DNA of 64,000 nt from Paracoccus xiamenensis (lineage in GTDB: Bacteria; Pseudomonadota; Alphaproteobacteria; Rhodobacterales; Rhodobacteraceae). A program made the position numbers and the translations under genes. Where the stretch lies: positions 171,517 to 235,516 of the forward strand of contig NZ_JAAOHY010000005.1 of assembly GCF_011308835.1 (NCBI RefSeq), written 5' to 3'. Of this stretch, positions 27,749 through 35,770 are shown one piece after another. Below the pieces are notes generated by a model. That model was not told the origin of the DNA, ran no database searches, and saw only the letters and a program-made list of their open reading frames with translations. The stretch's first letter is position 1. Each line of letters opens with the position of its first letter.

Positions 27749-27877
27749 ATGATTCGCACAATCACCATTGGCAGCTATATCTCGGTCCAGGGCGTCTTTG
27801 AAAGGCAGACCGAATGCGGGGACATTGTGATCCGCGTCGGCGAGAAAACCTATCAGGGAAAGCCTGTTAGCAAGTAG
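27749..27877 (+). CDS. Small conserved-looking protein, 42 residues
   Basis: The ORF begins with ATG after AGAAGGGGACAGAT and ends at TAG 27875-27877. It encodes MIRTITIGSYISVQGVF and continues to RVGEKTYQGKPVSK, a compact beta-rich sequence with no membrane segment. A good ribosome-binding site, its own upstream region of 115 bases with a palindrome, and a strong terminator 36 bases downstream argue that it is a real single gene. I do not know its function. It may be an OB- or SH3-like fragment, but that is a guess. Confidence 0.6.
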   Translation: MIRTITIGSYISVQGVFERQTECGDIVIRVGEKTYQGKPVSK

Positions 27878-27913
27878 TTTTTTTCATTGGTCGACGACCG
27901 ACGAACTGCATTG

Positions 27914-27947
27914 AAAGGTACCGTCCTGCCGGGACGGTGCCTTTTTT
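27914..27947 (+). terminator. Intrinsic terminator of the 42-residue ORF
   Basis: The stem AAGGTACCGTCC / GGGACGGTGCCTT with a short loop is followed by TTTTTT. Confidence 0.88.
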
Positions 27948-28099
27948 CAAGGCCGGGTCAGCAGTCCTGCACCGTGTAATTCACGGGTTAACAAAAAGCA
28001 ATTCCTGGTTGTAACTTTTTTTCACCGGAAAGCCGTGCAACTGGGCCACACCTCTTTGAGTTGTGCGAAATTCCAGGTCCGCCGCGGGCGGAGCACCGA

Positions 28100-28483
28100 T
28101 TACCGGCCGCGCTTCGCCGCATGCAGCGCCTGAATTGCGGTCATATCCGCGCTGGCAGCATCATGGGCCGCTGCCTCGATTCGGCGAAAGCGGGTCAGAA
28201 CCTCGTGCCCCTGCGGCGTCAATGCCGCGCCGCCGCCGCCCGCTCCGCCGCGTTCGCTGCTGACCAGCGGCGCCGCGAAGCTGCGGTTCAATCCATCGAC
28301 CAGCGACCAGGCACGCTTATAGCTCATCCCCATGCGCCGCCCCGCCTCGGATATGGATCCGGTCTGGCCGATCAGTTCCAGCAGGTCCGCCTTGCCCGGC
28401 CCGATCCAGACATCTGGGCCAAGATACAGACGCAGCTGCAGGCGCGGATAGCGGTCAGGGTCGTGCAAGGGCGGGTGTGACAT
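28100..28483 (-). CDS. ModE-type winged-helix DNA-binding protein
   Basis: A 127-residue protein consisting of the LysR-like winged helix of ModE: LGPDVWIGPGKADLLELI, then the helix-turn-helix TGSISEAGRRMGMSYKRAWSLVDGLN, and the wing GGAGGGGAALTPQGHEVLTRF. The molybdate-binding MOP domains of full ModE are absent, so the effector is unclear. It is the last gene of the minus-strand CoA-ligase/ABC cluster, 36 bases after the PaaK-like gene, and may regulate that cluster. The molybdenum sulfite dehydrogenase is far away (7.4-9.1 kb). Confidence 0.82.
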   Translation of the reverse strand: MSHPPLHDPDRYPRLQLRLYLGPDVWIGPGKADLLELIGQTGSISEAGRRMGMSYKRAWSLVDGLNRSFAAPLVSSERGGAGGGGAALTPQGHEVLTRFRRIEAAAHDAASADMTAIQALHAAKRGR

Positions 28484-28519
28484 GATGGGATCATGCAGCG
28501 CGCCCCGCCCCTCGGCAAG

Positions 28520-29740
28520 TCAGTCGTATTTGCGCCGATCCTCGATCACCAGCCCGTCATTCGGCAGGCTGCCGGGGCTGAGGATTTCAATCCGGCCGCG
28601 CAGTTTCAGCGCCTCGGCGACCGAGGCGGCATATTCCGCATCGGCGGCGCGGGGGCTTTCGACCTGGACGGTCATGGCGTCCATCTCGCCCTCGCGATCC
28701 GCGATCACGCGGGCGCGGGTGATTTCGGGATGGCGGGCAACAAAGGCCGCGACCTGTTCGGGGCGGACGAACATGCCCTTGATCTTGGTGGTCTGATCCG
28801 CGCGCCCCATCCAGCCCTTGATGCGCATATTCGTGCGCCCGCATGGCGAGGCGCCCGGCAGCACCGCCGAAAGATCCCCGGTGGCAAAGCGGACCAGCGG
28901 ATAGTCGGGGTTCAGCGTGGTCACGATCACCTCGCCCACCTCGCCTTCGGGGACCGGGTCGCCGGTGCCGGGGCGGACGATTTCGACGATCACGCCTTCG
29001 TCGACGATCATGCCTTCCGCCGCCTCGGATTCGTAGGCGATATTGCCCAGATCGGCCGTGGCATAGCATTGCAGCGTCGTAATGCCGCGATCCGCATAGT
29101 GCTGCCGCAGCGACGGAAACAGCGCGCCCCCCGCCACCGCGGCGCGGGTGAAGGACAGCTTTTCACCCAACTCATCCGCGCGGTCGAGGATCACTTTCAG
29201 AAAATCCGGCGTGCCAGCGTAGACCGTCGATCCAATATCGGCCGCGGCCCGCACCTGCAGGTCGGTCTGGCCGGTGCCCGCAGGCAGCACGGCGGCGTCG
29301 ACGGCGCGGGCGGCACTGTCGAACATCATCCCCGCAGGCGTCATGTGATAGGCAAAGCAGTTCTGCACGATGTCGCCGCGCCGTACCCCGCAGGCGAACA
29401 GGAACCGGCCAAGCCGCCACCAATCGCCCTCGCGCCGGCCGGGTTCATAGATTGGGCCGGGCGACTGAAAGATATGGTCAAACTCTGCCGCCAGCCGGGT
29501 GGCATAGCCGCCGAAGGGCGGGTTCTTCTTCTGCGCCTCGATCATCTCGGATTTGCGGATCACCGGCAGAGCAGCCAGCGCCGCACGGTCGCGGACGTCA
29601 GCCGGGTCCACATCGCGCAGCAGCCGCGCCAGCGTGGGGGCGGTCTTCGCGCGGCCAAGCGCCGCCGGCAGCGCCTCGGCCAGCCACTCGGCGCGCTCGT
29701 CATCGCTGCGTGTTTCCAGATCGTCGAAATAACCGCCCAT
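28520..29740 (-). CDS. Phenylacetate-CoA ligase (PaaK)-like protein with atypical P-loop
   Basis: A 406-residue adenylate-forming protein resembling PaaK: VIRKSEMIEAQKKNPPFGG near the N-terminus, YAGTPDFLKVIL, the adenylate motif CYATADLGNIAYES, and the ATPase motif FATGDLS. The C-terminal domain follows GRADQTTKIKGMFVRPEQV, as in the PaaK family. Where PaaK has the P-loop SSGTTGxP, this protein reads SPGPIYEPG. It would activate an organic acid to its CoA thioester if still active. It lies between LivF and the ModE-type gene, with a second CoA ligase at the other end of the cluster. Confidence 0.82.
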   Translation of the reverse strand: MGGYFDDLETRSDDERAEWLAEALPAALGRAKTAPTLARLLRDVDPADVRDRAALAALPVIRKSEMIEAQKKNPPFGGYATRLAAEFDHIFQSPGPIYEPGRREGDWWRLGRFLFACGVRRGDIVQNCFAYHMTPAGMMFDSAARAVDAAVLPAGTGQTDLQVRAAADIGSTVYAGTPDFLKVILDRADELGEKLSFTRAAVAGGALFPSLRQHYADRGITTLQCYATADLGNIAYESEAAEGMIVDEGVIVEIVRPGTGDPVPEGEVGEVIVTTLNPDYPLVRFATGDLSAVLPGASPCGRTNMRIKGWMGRADQTTKIKGMFVRPEQVAAFVARHPEITRARVIADREGEMDAMTVQVESPRAADAEYAASVAEALKLRGRIEILSPGSLPNDGLVIEDRRKYD

Positions 29741-29776
29741 GAACTGTTCCTTAACTTGAAATTCCGCCTGTCCGCC

Positions 29777-30601
29777 TTAGGCCAGCCAGCGCTTGCGGCG
29801 GCGATAGGACCGCACGTCGCGGAAGCTTTTGCGGCCCTCGTCGGACATGCCCAGATAGAATTCCTTCACATCGGGGTTTTCGCGCAGGGCATCGGCCGCA
29901 CCATCCATGACCACGCGGCCATTTTCCAGGATATAGCCGTAATGGGCATAGCGCAGCGCCACATTGGTGTTCTGTTCGGCCAGCAGGAAGGTCACGCCTT
30001 CGCCTTCGTTCACCGCCTTGACGATTTCAAAGATCTGCTCGACCAGCTGCGGGGCCAGACCCATTGAAGGCTCGTCCAGCAGGATCATTTCCGGGCGCGA
30101 CATCAACGCGCGGCCCATGGCCACCATCTGCTGTTCCCCGCCCGAGGTATAGCCCGCCTGCGACTTGCGCCGCTCGCGTAGCCGCGGGAAATAGTTATAG
30201 ACCATCTCCAGATCGTCGCGGATCGCCGCCGCCCCGTCCTTGCGGGTATAGGCGCCGGTCAGCAGGTTTTCCTCGACCGTCAGGTGTTCGAAACAGTGGC
30301 GTCCCTCCATCACCTGAATGACGCCGCGCTTGACCAGTGCGGCCGGGTTCAGGTCGGCCACGCGGTCGCCGCGATAGGTGATGCTGCCCTTTGTCACCTC
30401 GCCCCGTTCGGATGCAAGCAGGTTTGAAATCGCCTTCAGCGTGGTGGTCTTGCCCGCACCGTTGCCGCCCAGAATAGCGGTGATGCTGCCCTTCGGCACC
30501 GACAGGCTGACGCCCTTCAGCACCAGAATGACGTGGTTATAGATCACCTCGATATTGTTGACGTCCAGCAGCGTCTCGCCGGTAGGTTGGGTATCGAGCA
30601 T
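29777..30601 (-). CDS. LIV-type ABC transporter ATP-binding protein (LivF-like)
   Basis: A 274-residue ATPase with Walker A GGNGAGKTT, signature TSGGEQQMVAMGRAL, Walker B ILLDEPSMGLAP and the LivF end (HYGYILENGRVVMDG). LIV-type (HAAT) importers use two different ATPases, LivG and LivF. The ATG at 30601 has AGGAAGG upstream; the open frame extends further but without support. The protein has an unusually basic end (RSYRRRKRWLA). Confidence 0.92.
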   Translation of the reverse strand: MLDTQPTGETLLDVNNIEVIYNHVILVLKGVSLSVPKGSITAILGGNGAGKTTTLKAISNLLASERGEVTKGSITYRGDRVADLNPAALVKRGVIQVMEGRHCFEHLTVEENLLTGAYTRKDGAAAIRDDLEMVYNYFPRLRERRKSQAGYTSGGEQQMVAMGRALMSRPEMILLDEPSMGLAPQLVEQIFEIVKAVNEGEGVTFLLAEQNTNVALRYAHYGYILENGRVVMDGAADALRENPDVKEFYLGMSDEGRKSFRDVRSYRRRKRWLA

Positions 30602-30726
30602 GGCGCCTTCCTCGGATCGGGTTCCCGGCGACACGGGGCTGCGTCGCCGGGTCGTTCACCCCGCAGTTGGTGTGAGCATTGCGGGGATCGATGAACCGGC
30701 GCCCGTCAGGGCGCCGGCCAACAAGT

Positions 30727-32010
30727 TCACTCGCAGGTGCGCGGCGTGATGCCACTTTCCTGCGCATAGGCGGCCGAGTCTGCGGCGATCAGCGGATCCA
30801 GCACCTCGGCATCGGGGGCGGTGAATTCGGTGATCAGGTTCCACTTCTTCGCCGCCGCGTCCCATTGCTGGACACGCGACATGCCGCTGCCGCCATGGTT
30901 GGCGCAGGACATTTTGACCTCTGGCCCGAAATCGGGCAGGCCGATTTCCGCCAGACGTTCGGGGGTGATGTCCAGCTGTTCAAACCCGTCGCGCAGCTGT
31001 TCGGGCGTGATCGCCGAGGTGCCCGCCAGTTCCTGCGCCTTCTTGATCGCCTCGGCAATCACGACGGCGGCATACATGCCGCGCGAATACACGGCCGAGC
31101 CGACATGCTCGCCGCCCTGCGACGCCTTGCCGGTGTCGATGACATGCGTCTTCAGGTCATCATACAGCGGATAATCCATGCCGACGCCGTTGAAGGTCAT
31201 GGATTTATAGCCATTGGCGCCGTCGCCCGCAGGCATCACGTCCAGCTCGGACCCGGCCCACCAGATGCCGATGAAATTCTCCATCGGGAAACGGATGTTG
31301 GCGGCTTCCTGAATGGCGACCTGGTTCATCACGCCCCAGCCCCACATCAGCACATAATCCGGCTTGTCGCGGCGGATCTGCAGCCATTGCGATTTCTGTT
31401 CCTGACCCGGTGCCTCGACCGGGATCTCGGTCAGGGTGAAACCGTGCTTCTTGCCCAGTTCCTGCAGGGTGCGGATCGGTTCCTTTCCATAGGCAGAGTT
31501 GTGATAGACAAGCGCGATCTTCTTGCCCTCAAGGCTGCCGCCGTTTTCGTCCAGCAGATACTTGATGGCGACCGAGGCCCCGTCCCAATAGTTCGCGGGC
31601 GCGTTGAACACCCATTCGAACACCGTGCCATCCTTGGCCGAGGTACGCCCGTAACCCGGCGTGTACAGCACCTTCTTGTCAACGGCGACCTTCGGGATCA
31701 GCTGATAGGTGATGCCGGTCGACAGCGGGTTGAAGACAAGCGCATCGGCCTTGGTCGATTCATAGCATTCGACGCCCTTTTCGGTGTTATAGGCCGTCTC
31801 GCATTCCGGGACCTGGATCTTCTCACCACCGATCCCGCCATCGCGTTCGTTCAGCAGCGTGAAATAGTCGTTGAAGCCATCGGCATATTGGGTGCCATTC
31901 GCGCCATAAGGCCCGGTCCGATAGCTGAGGTTCGGCACCACCAGATCGGCCATGGCGGGGGCTGCGGCCATGACGGCGGCGGCGGCCAGTGCGGCAAGTT
32001 TCAGTTTCAT
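30727..32010 (-). CDS. LIV-type ABC transporter substrate-binding protein
   Basis: A 427-residue periplasmic protein with a signal peptide (MKLKLAALAAAAVMAAAPAMAD). It has the peripla_BP_6 pattern: LSYRTGPYGANGTQYADGFNDYFTLLN, ERDGGIGGEKIQ and KKIALVYHNSAYGKEP. It is longer than classic LivJ/K. Genes of this type that sit beside CoA ligases usually bind carboxylic acids rather than amino acids. It contains several Cys, including one near the C-terminus (PRTCE). LivM is upstream, LivF downstream. Confidence 0.9.
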   Translation of the reverse strand: MKLKLAALAAAAVMAAAPAMADLVVPNLSYRTGPYGANGTQYADGFNDYFTLLNERDGGIGGEKIQVPECETAYNTEKGVECYESTKADALVFNPLSTGITYQLIPKVAVDKKVLYTPGYGRTSAKDGTVFEWVFNAPANYWDGASVAIKYLLDENGGSLEGKKIALVYHNSAYGKEPIRTLQELGKKHGFTLTEIPVEAPGQEQKSQWLQIRRDKPDYVLMWGWGVMNQVAIQEAANIRFPMENFIGIWWAGSELDVMPAGDGANGYKSMTFNGVGMDYPLYDDLKTHVIDTGKASQGGEHVGSAVYSRGMYAAVVIAEAIKKAQELAGTSAITPEQLRDGFEQLDITPERLAEIGLPDFGPEVKMSCANHGGSGMSRVQQWDAAAKKWNLITEFTAPDAEVLDPLIAADSAAYAQESGITPRTCE

Positions 32011-32060
32011 TCTTGGTCTCCTCCCAAGGTTTGACGCGCCGGTTTGCCCGGTTCTGTTTG

Positions 32061-33137
32061 TTAATGCGGGAACGGCCACAGCCGCAATTTTTCCTTCACC
32101 AGCCGCCACAGTCGGGCCAGCCCGTGCGGTTCGACGATCAGGAAGAAGATGATCAGCGCGCCCACGATCATCAACTCGATATGGGCGGCAAGGTCTGTGG
32201 GCCAGCCAAGCGTGCCGACCAGCAGGTTCTTCAGGAACACAGGCAAAAGCACCAGAAAGGCCGCGCCGGCAAAGCTGCCGAAGATGGACCCGAGGCCCCC
32301 GATGATGACCATGAACAGCACCAGGAAGGACTTGTTGATCCCGAAAGCCTCGGTCACTTCGGCCGCGCCCAGATAGACAGCGAACAGAAGCGCGCCGGCG
32401 ATGCCGATGAAGAAGGAACTGACCCCGAATGCGGTCAGCTTGGCGGTCAGGGGGTTCACGCCGATGATTTCGGCCGCGATGTCCATGTCGCGGATCGCCA
32501 TCCATTTGCGCCCGACCATGCCCCGCGTCAGGTTCCGCGCGACCCAGGCGGCCATGAAGACGAAAGCCAGACAGATCAGGTATTTTGCGGAAGGCGAGGC
32601 GGCGGGCCCGGTCACGGCCCAGCCCAGCACTGTGCGTTCCGGCGAGTTGATCTGGCCCGAGGCGGAATAGTTGTAAAACCACGGCACCTTGTTGAACAGC
32701 CAGACAAGGAAGAACTGCGCCGCCAGCGTGGCGACCGCCAGATAGAACCCCTTGATCCGCAGGCTGGGCAGGCCAAAGGCGATCCCCACCAGCGCGGTGA
32801 TCCCACCCGCCAGCAGGATATGGATGACAACGCTGATTTCAGGGAAGGCGGTCATCAGCTTATAGACCGCAAAGGCCCCCACCGCCATGAAACCGCCCGT
32901 CCCCAGACTGACCTGCCCGGCATAGCCGACAAGGATATTCAACCCGATGGACGCAATCGCATAGATCAGGAAAGGCAGCAGCACCGCGCTTGCCCAATAG
33001 TCATTGATGACGAAGGGTATAACCAGAACCGCAATCGCCAGAATGGCGTAATAACCAATCCGGTCCAGCTTGATCGGGAAGGTCTGCCCGTCGTCGCGGT
33101 AGCTGGTCTTGAAATCGCCGGCCTCACGGTAAAACAT
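32061..33137 (-). CDS. LIV-type ABC transporter permease (LivM-like)
   Basis: A 358-residue membrane protein with about nine hydrophobic segments and the LivM family core: LNILVGYAGQVSLGTGGFMAVGAF, LPSLRIKGFYLAVATLAAQF, and GRKWMAIRDMDIAAEIIGVNPLTAKLTAFGVSSF, the loop contacting the ATPases. The hydrophilic N-terminal 30 residues (YREAGDFKTSYRDDG) are typical of this subgroup. It forms the channel with the LivH-like protein. Confidence 0.92.
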   Translation of the reverse strand: MFYREAGDFKTSYRDDGQTFPIKLDRIGYYAILAIAVLVIPFVINDYWASAVLLPFLIYAIASIGLNILVGYAGQVSLGTGGFMAVGAFAVYKLMTAFPEISVVIHILLAGGITALVGIAFGLPSLRIKGFYLAVATLAAQFFLVWLFNKVPWFYNYSASGQINSPERTVLGWAVTGPAASPSAKYLICLAFVFMAAWVARNLTRGMVGRKWMAIRDMDIAAEIIGVNPLTAKLTAFGVSSFFIGIAGALLFAVYLGAAEVTEAFGINKSFLVLFMVIIGGLGSIFGSFAGAAFLVLLPVFLKNLLVGTLGWPTDLAAHIELMIVGALIIFFLIVEPHGLARLWRLVKEKLRLWPFPH

Positions 33138-33164
33138 GCTGTCCCTCTCTTATCTGCTGCCGCG

Positions 33165-33251
33165 GCGGGGGTTTTCCACCCCCGCGCCCCCGGAGGATAT
33201 TTCTGCCAGAATGAACGCGCGTTCCGGCTTTCGCTCTGGCCCAAATATCCC
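33165..33251. repeat. Dispersed intergenic element, copy 5 (facing pair, imperfect)
   Basis: A hairpin GGCGGGGGTTTTCCACCCCCGCGCC is followed by GGATATTTCTGCCAGAATGAA (33194-33214). A second, reversed copy begins with TTCGCTCTGGCCCAAATATCC at about 33230. It lies between livM and the VOC gene, both on the minus strand. Unlike the pair at 21963, the arms do not match perfectly. Confidence 0.72.
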
Positions 33252-33283
33252 CGCCGGAGGCAGGCTGACTCGCCGATTAGCCA

Positions 33284-33655
33284 TCACTCGACCTCTCTCG
33301 CGTTCGCCTCGAAGGCGGGTCCCTGCGGGTCGACCACGCAGAAGCGGTGGCCGGTCGGGGCCTCCATCACGATCCAGCGTTTGACGCGGTTGACAACCTT
33401 GCCGCCAAGGGACTTCAGCCGGGCGACCTCGGCGTCCTTGTCGTCGGCTTCGAGGTCGATATGCACGCGCGCATCGTGGTCTACCGCCTGCACCAGCACC
33501 TTCAGATCACCTTGATCCAGGATTTCGGCGTATTTTCCATCCTCGTCGATCCTGACCTCACCACCAAGGGCGACACCCCAGAAGCGGGCGGCCTCGGCCA
33601 CATGTTCGGCCTTGCAGTCAATTACGATGCATCCCAGTCTTGCGCGATGGGTCAT
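33284..33655 (-). CDS. VOC superfamily (glyoxalase-like) protein
   Basis: A 123-residue protein with the paired beta-alpha-beta pattern of the vicinal oxygen chelate fold: RLGCIVIDCKAEHVAEAARFWGVALG at the start and VMEAPTGHRFCVVDPQGPAF at the end. Family members include glyoxalases, dioxygenases and antibiotic-binding proteins, and the substrate cannot be told. It starts 2 bases after the livH stop and sits inside the transporter cluster between livH and livM, so it may act on the imported compound. Confidence 0.82.
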   Translation of the reverse strand: MTHRARLGCIVIDCKAEHVAEAARFWGVALGGEVRIDEDGKYAEILDQGDLKVLVQAVDHDARVHIDLEADDKDAEVARLKSLGGKVVNRVKRWIVMEAPTGHRFCVVDPQGPAFEANAREVE

Positions 33656-33657
33656 GC

Positions 33658-34668
33658 CTATACCCTCTCGATGATGCGTTCGCCGAACAGGCCTTGCGGG
33701 CGGAAGACCAGGAACATCAGCGCCAGCACATAGGCGAACCAGTTTTCCGTCGCGCTGATGGTGAAGCCGAACCAGCTGCCAGCCAGATCCGGGCTGGACA
33801 TGATGAATTCGAACAGCTTTTCGCCCACGCCGATGATCAGCCCGCCGACAATCGCGCCGGGGATCGAGGTGAAGCCGCCCAGCATCAGCACCGGCAGCGC
33901 CTTCAGCGCGATCAGCGACAGGCTGAACTGCACGCCCGATTTGGTGCCCCACATGATGCCCGCAACCAGCGCCACAAAGCCCGCGATGGACCAGACCATG
34001 ATCCAGATGAACTGCAGCGAGATACCTACCGACAACGCCGCCTGATGGTCGTCAGCAACCGCGCGCATGGCCCGGCCCTGCTTGGTATATTGCGAAAACG
34101 CCACCAGCGCCGCGACAAGGATGGCCGCGATGATCGTGGCCCAGATGTCCAGCCGGTCGATGAAGAAGCCATAGCCGAACCAGTCATTGGTCGCCTGTTC
34201 GATGCTTTCGCTGATGCCCTGCGGCAGCCCCACGTCGAGCGTTTTCACATCGGCGCCCCACATCACATCGCCCAGCCCTTCCAGGAAATAGGCAAGCCCG
34301 ATGGTGGCCATGAACAGGATGATCGGTTCCTGCCCGACGAGGTGTTGCAGGACCAGCTTTTCGATCAGGATGGCCAGCAGGACCATCACCCCAGCGGTCA
34401 GCAGGATCGCCAGCAGCGCGGGCACGTTCCAGCCGAAGCTTTCGACATGGGTGCCGAACATGGCGTTGATCAGGTGGGCGAAGGGCACCTGCCCTTCCAT
34501 GATGCCCACCAGCGTCAGCGCCGCGAACAGCGCCATCACGCCCTGCGCATAGTTGAACACGCCCGAGGCCTTGTAGATCAGCACGAAACCAAGCGCGACA
34601 AGCGAATACATCACGCCCGTCATCAGCCCGTTGATCAGAACTTCGCTGCCGTAAAGAAGCTGGTCCAT
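33658..34668 (-). CDS. LIV-type ABC transporter permease (LivH-like)
   Basis: A 336-residue membrane protein with LivH features: LINGLMTGVMYSLVALGFVLIYKASGVFNYAQG at the N-terminus, GRAMRAVADDHQAALSVGI as the coupling loop, and GGFTSIPGAIVGGLIIGVGEKL near the end. About eight hydrophobic segments. It pairs with the LivM-like permease at 32061. Confidence 0.92.
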   Translation of the reverse strand: MDQLLYGSEVLINGLMTGVMYSLVALGFVLIYKASGVFNYAQGVMALFAALTLVGIMEGQVPFAHLINAMFGTHVESFGWNVPALLAILLTAGVMVLLAILIEKLVLQHLVGQEPIILFMATIGLAYFLEGLGDVMWGADVKTLDVGLPQGISESIEQATNDWFGYGFFIDRLDIWATIIAAILVAALVAFSQYTKQGRAMRAVADDHQAALSVGISLQFIWIMVWSIAGFVALVAGIMWGTKSGVQFSLSLIALKALPVLMLGGFTSIPGAIVGGLIIGVGEKLFEFIMSSPDLAGSWFGFTISATENWFAYVLALMFLVFRPQGLFGERIIERV

Positions 34669-34689
34669 CAGCGTTTTCCTTTCGCCCGG

Positions 34690-35508
34690 TCAGTCATGGG
34701 ACACCCCCAGATAGGCGTCGATGACTTCCTGATTGCTGCGCACCTCGGAAGGGGTGCCGTCGCCGATCTTGCGGCCGTAATCCATCACCACCACACGGTC
34801 CGACAGGTCCATGACCACGCCCATGTCATGTTCGATCAGCGCGATTGTGGTGCCGAATTCGTCATTCACGTCGAGGATGAAGCGGCTCATGTCCTCTTTC
34901 TCCTCGACGTTCATGCCGGCCATGGGCTCGTCCAGCAGCAGAAGCTGGGGTTCCGCCGCCAGTGCGCGGGCCAGTTCCACCCGCTTTTTCAGCCCATAGG
35001 GCAGACGGCCCACCGGCGTCTTGCGGATGTTCTGGATTTCCAGAAAGTCGATGATCTTTTCGACCTGTTCGCGGTTGGCGATCTCTTCGGCCTCGGCCCG
35101 GCCCCACCACAGCGCTTGCGAGAAGAAGCCGGATTTCACCTTGTTCAACCGCCCGGTCATGATGTTGTCCAGCACCGACATGCCGTCGAACAGTGCGATG
35201 TTCTGGAAGGTGCGGGCGATGCCCAGACGGGCGACCTCATAGGGTTTCATCGGCCCGCGACGATAGCCCTTGAACCAGACCTCGCCTTCCTGCGGGACGT
35301 AAAAGCCCGAAATCACGTTCAGCATTGACGATTTGCCAGCCCCGTTCGGCCCGATGATCGCGCGGATCTCGCCCTGGCGAATGTCAAAGCTGATATTCTT
35401 GATCGCCTCGACCCCGCCGAAGCGCAGGGTGATGTTGCGCAGGTCCATGACCACGGGGCCGATCTGGCGGCCGTCTGCGGTGGTGTAGCCTTCGGTTTCG
35501 TCAAGCAT
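34690..35508 (-). CDS. LIV-type ABC transporter ATP-binding protein (LivG-like)
   Basis: A 272-residue ATPase with Walker A GPNGAGKSS, signature LPYGLKKRVELARAL and Walker B LLLDEPMAGMNVEEKEDM. The LivG-type end is VVVMDYGRKIGDGTPSEVRSN. The ATG at 35508 is used because it lies one base after the stop of the small membrane protein gene; the open frame continues upstream without support. Confidence 0.92.
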   Translation of the reverse strand: MLDETEGYTTADGRQIGPVVMDLRNITLRFGGVEAIKNISFDIRQGEIRAIIGPNGAGKSSMLNVISGFYVPQEGEVWFKGYRRGPMKPYEVARLGIARTFQNIALFDGMSVLDNIMTGRLNKVKSGFFSQALWWGRAEAEEIANREQVEKIIDFLEIQNIRKTPVGRLPYGLKKRVELARALAAEPQLLLLDEPMAGMNVEEKEDMSRFILDVNDEFGTTIALIEHDMGVVMDLSDRVVVMDYGRKIGDGTPSEVRSNQEVIDAYLGVSHD

Positions 35509-35509
35509 C

Positions 35510-35770
35510 CTAATTCCCCGCGAGCCAGCCGACCAATGCGCCATAGACGGCGACGGCGGGGCCATATTGGATCATCTGGCCAAGCGGCAGGCCGGGCCAA
35601 AGGCGGCTGGCGGCTGCCACGCCGAAACCGCCTGTAATCGCGCCAGCCAGCAGATGCGCGACGGTCGGCGGCACGAAGTCGGGCACCAGCCAGGCCAGCA
35701 GCAGCCCCGCCAGCGCGATCAGCGCGCCGGTGACATAGCTGGGCTTGTAGGTGATGACGGGTCTGTTCAT
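35510..35770 (-). CDS. Small membrane protein of unknown function
   Basis: An 86-residue protein with hydrophobic stretches at about 14-32, 38-56 and 66-84, consistent with two or three membrane helices. I recognise no family. Its start overlaps the stop of the acyl-CoA synthetase gene (ATGA) and its stop is one base from the LivG-like start, so it is firmly inside the operon. A role in the transporter or in membrane docking of the synthetase is possible but unproven. Confidence 0.75.
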   Translation of the reverse strand: MNRPVITYKPSYVTGALIALAGLLLAWLVPDFVPPTVAHLLAGAITGGFGVAAASRLWPGLPLGQMIQYGPAVAVYGALVGWLAGN

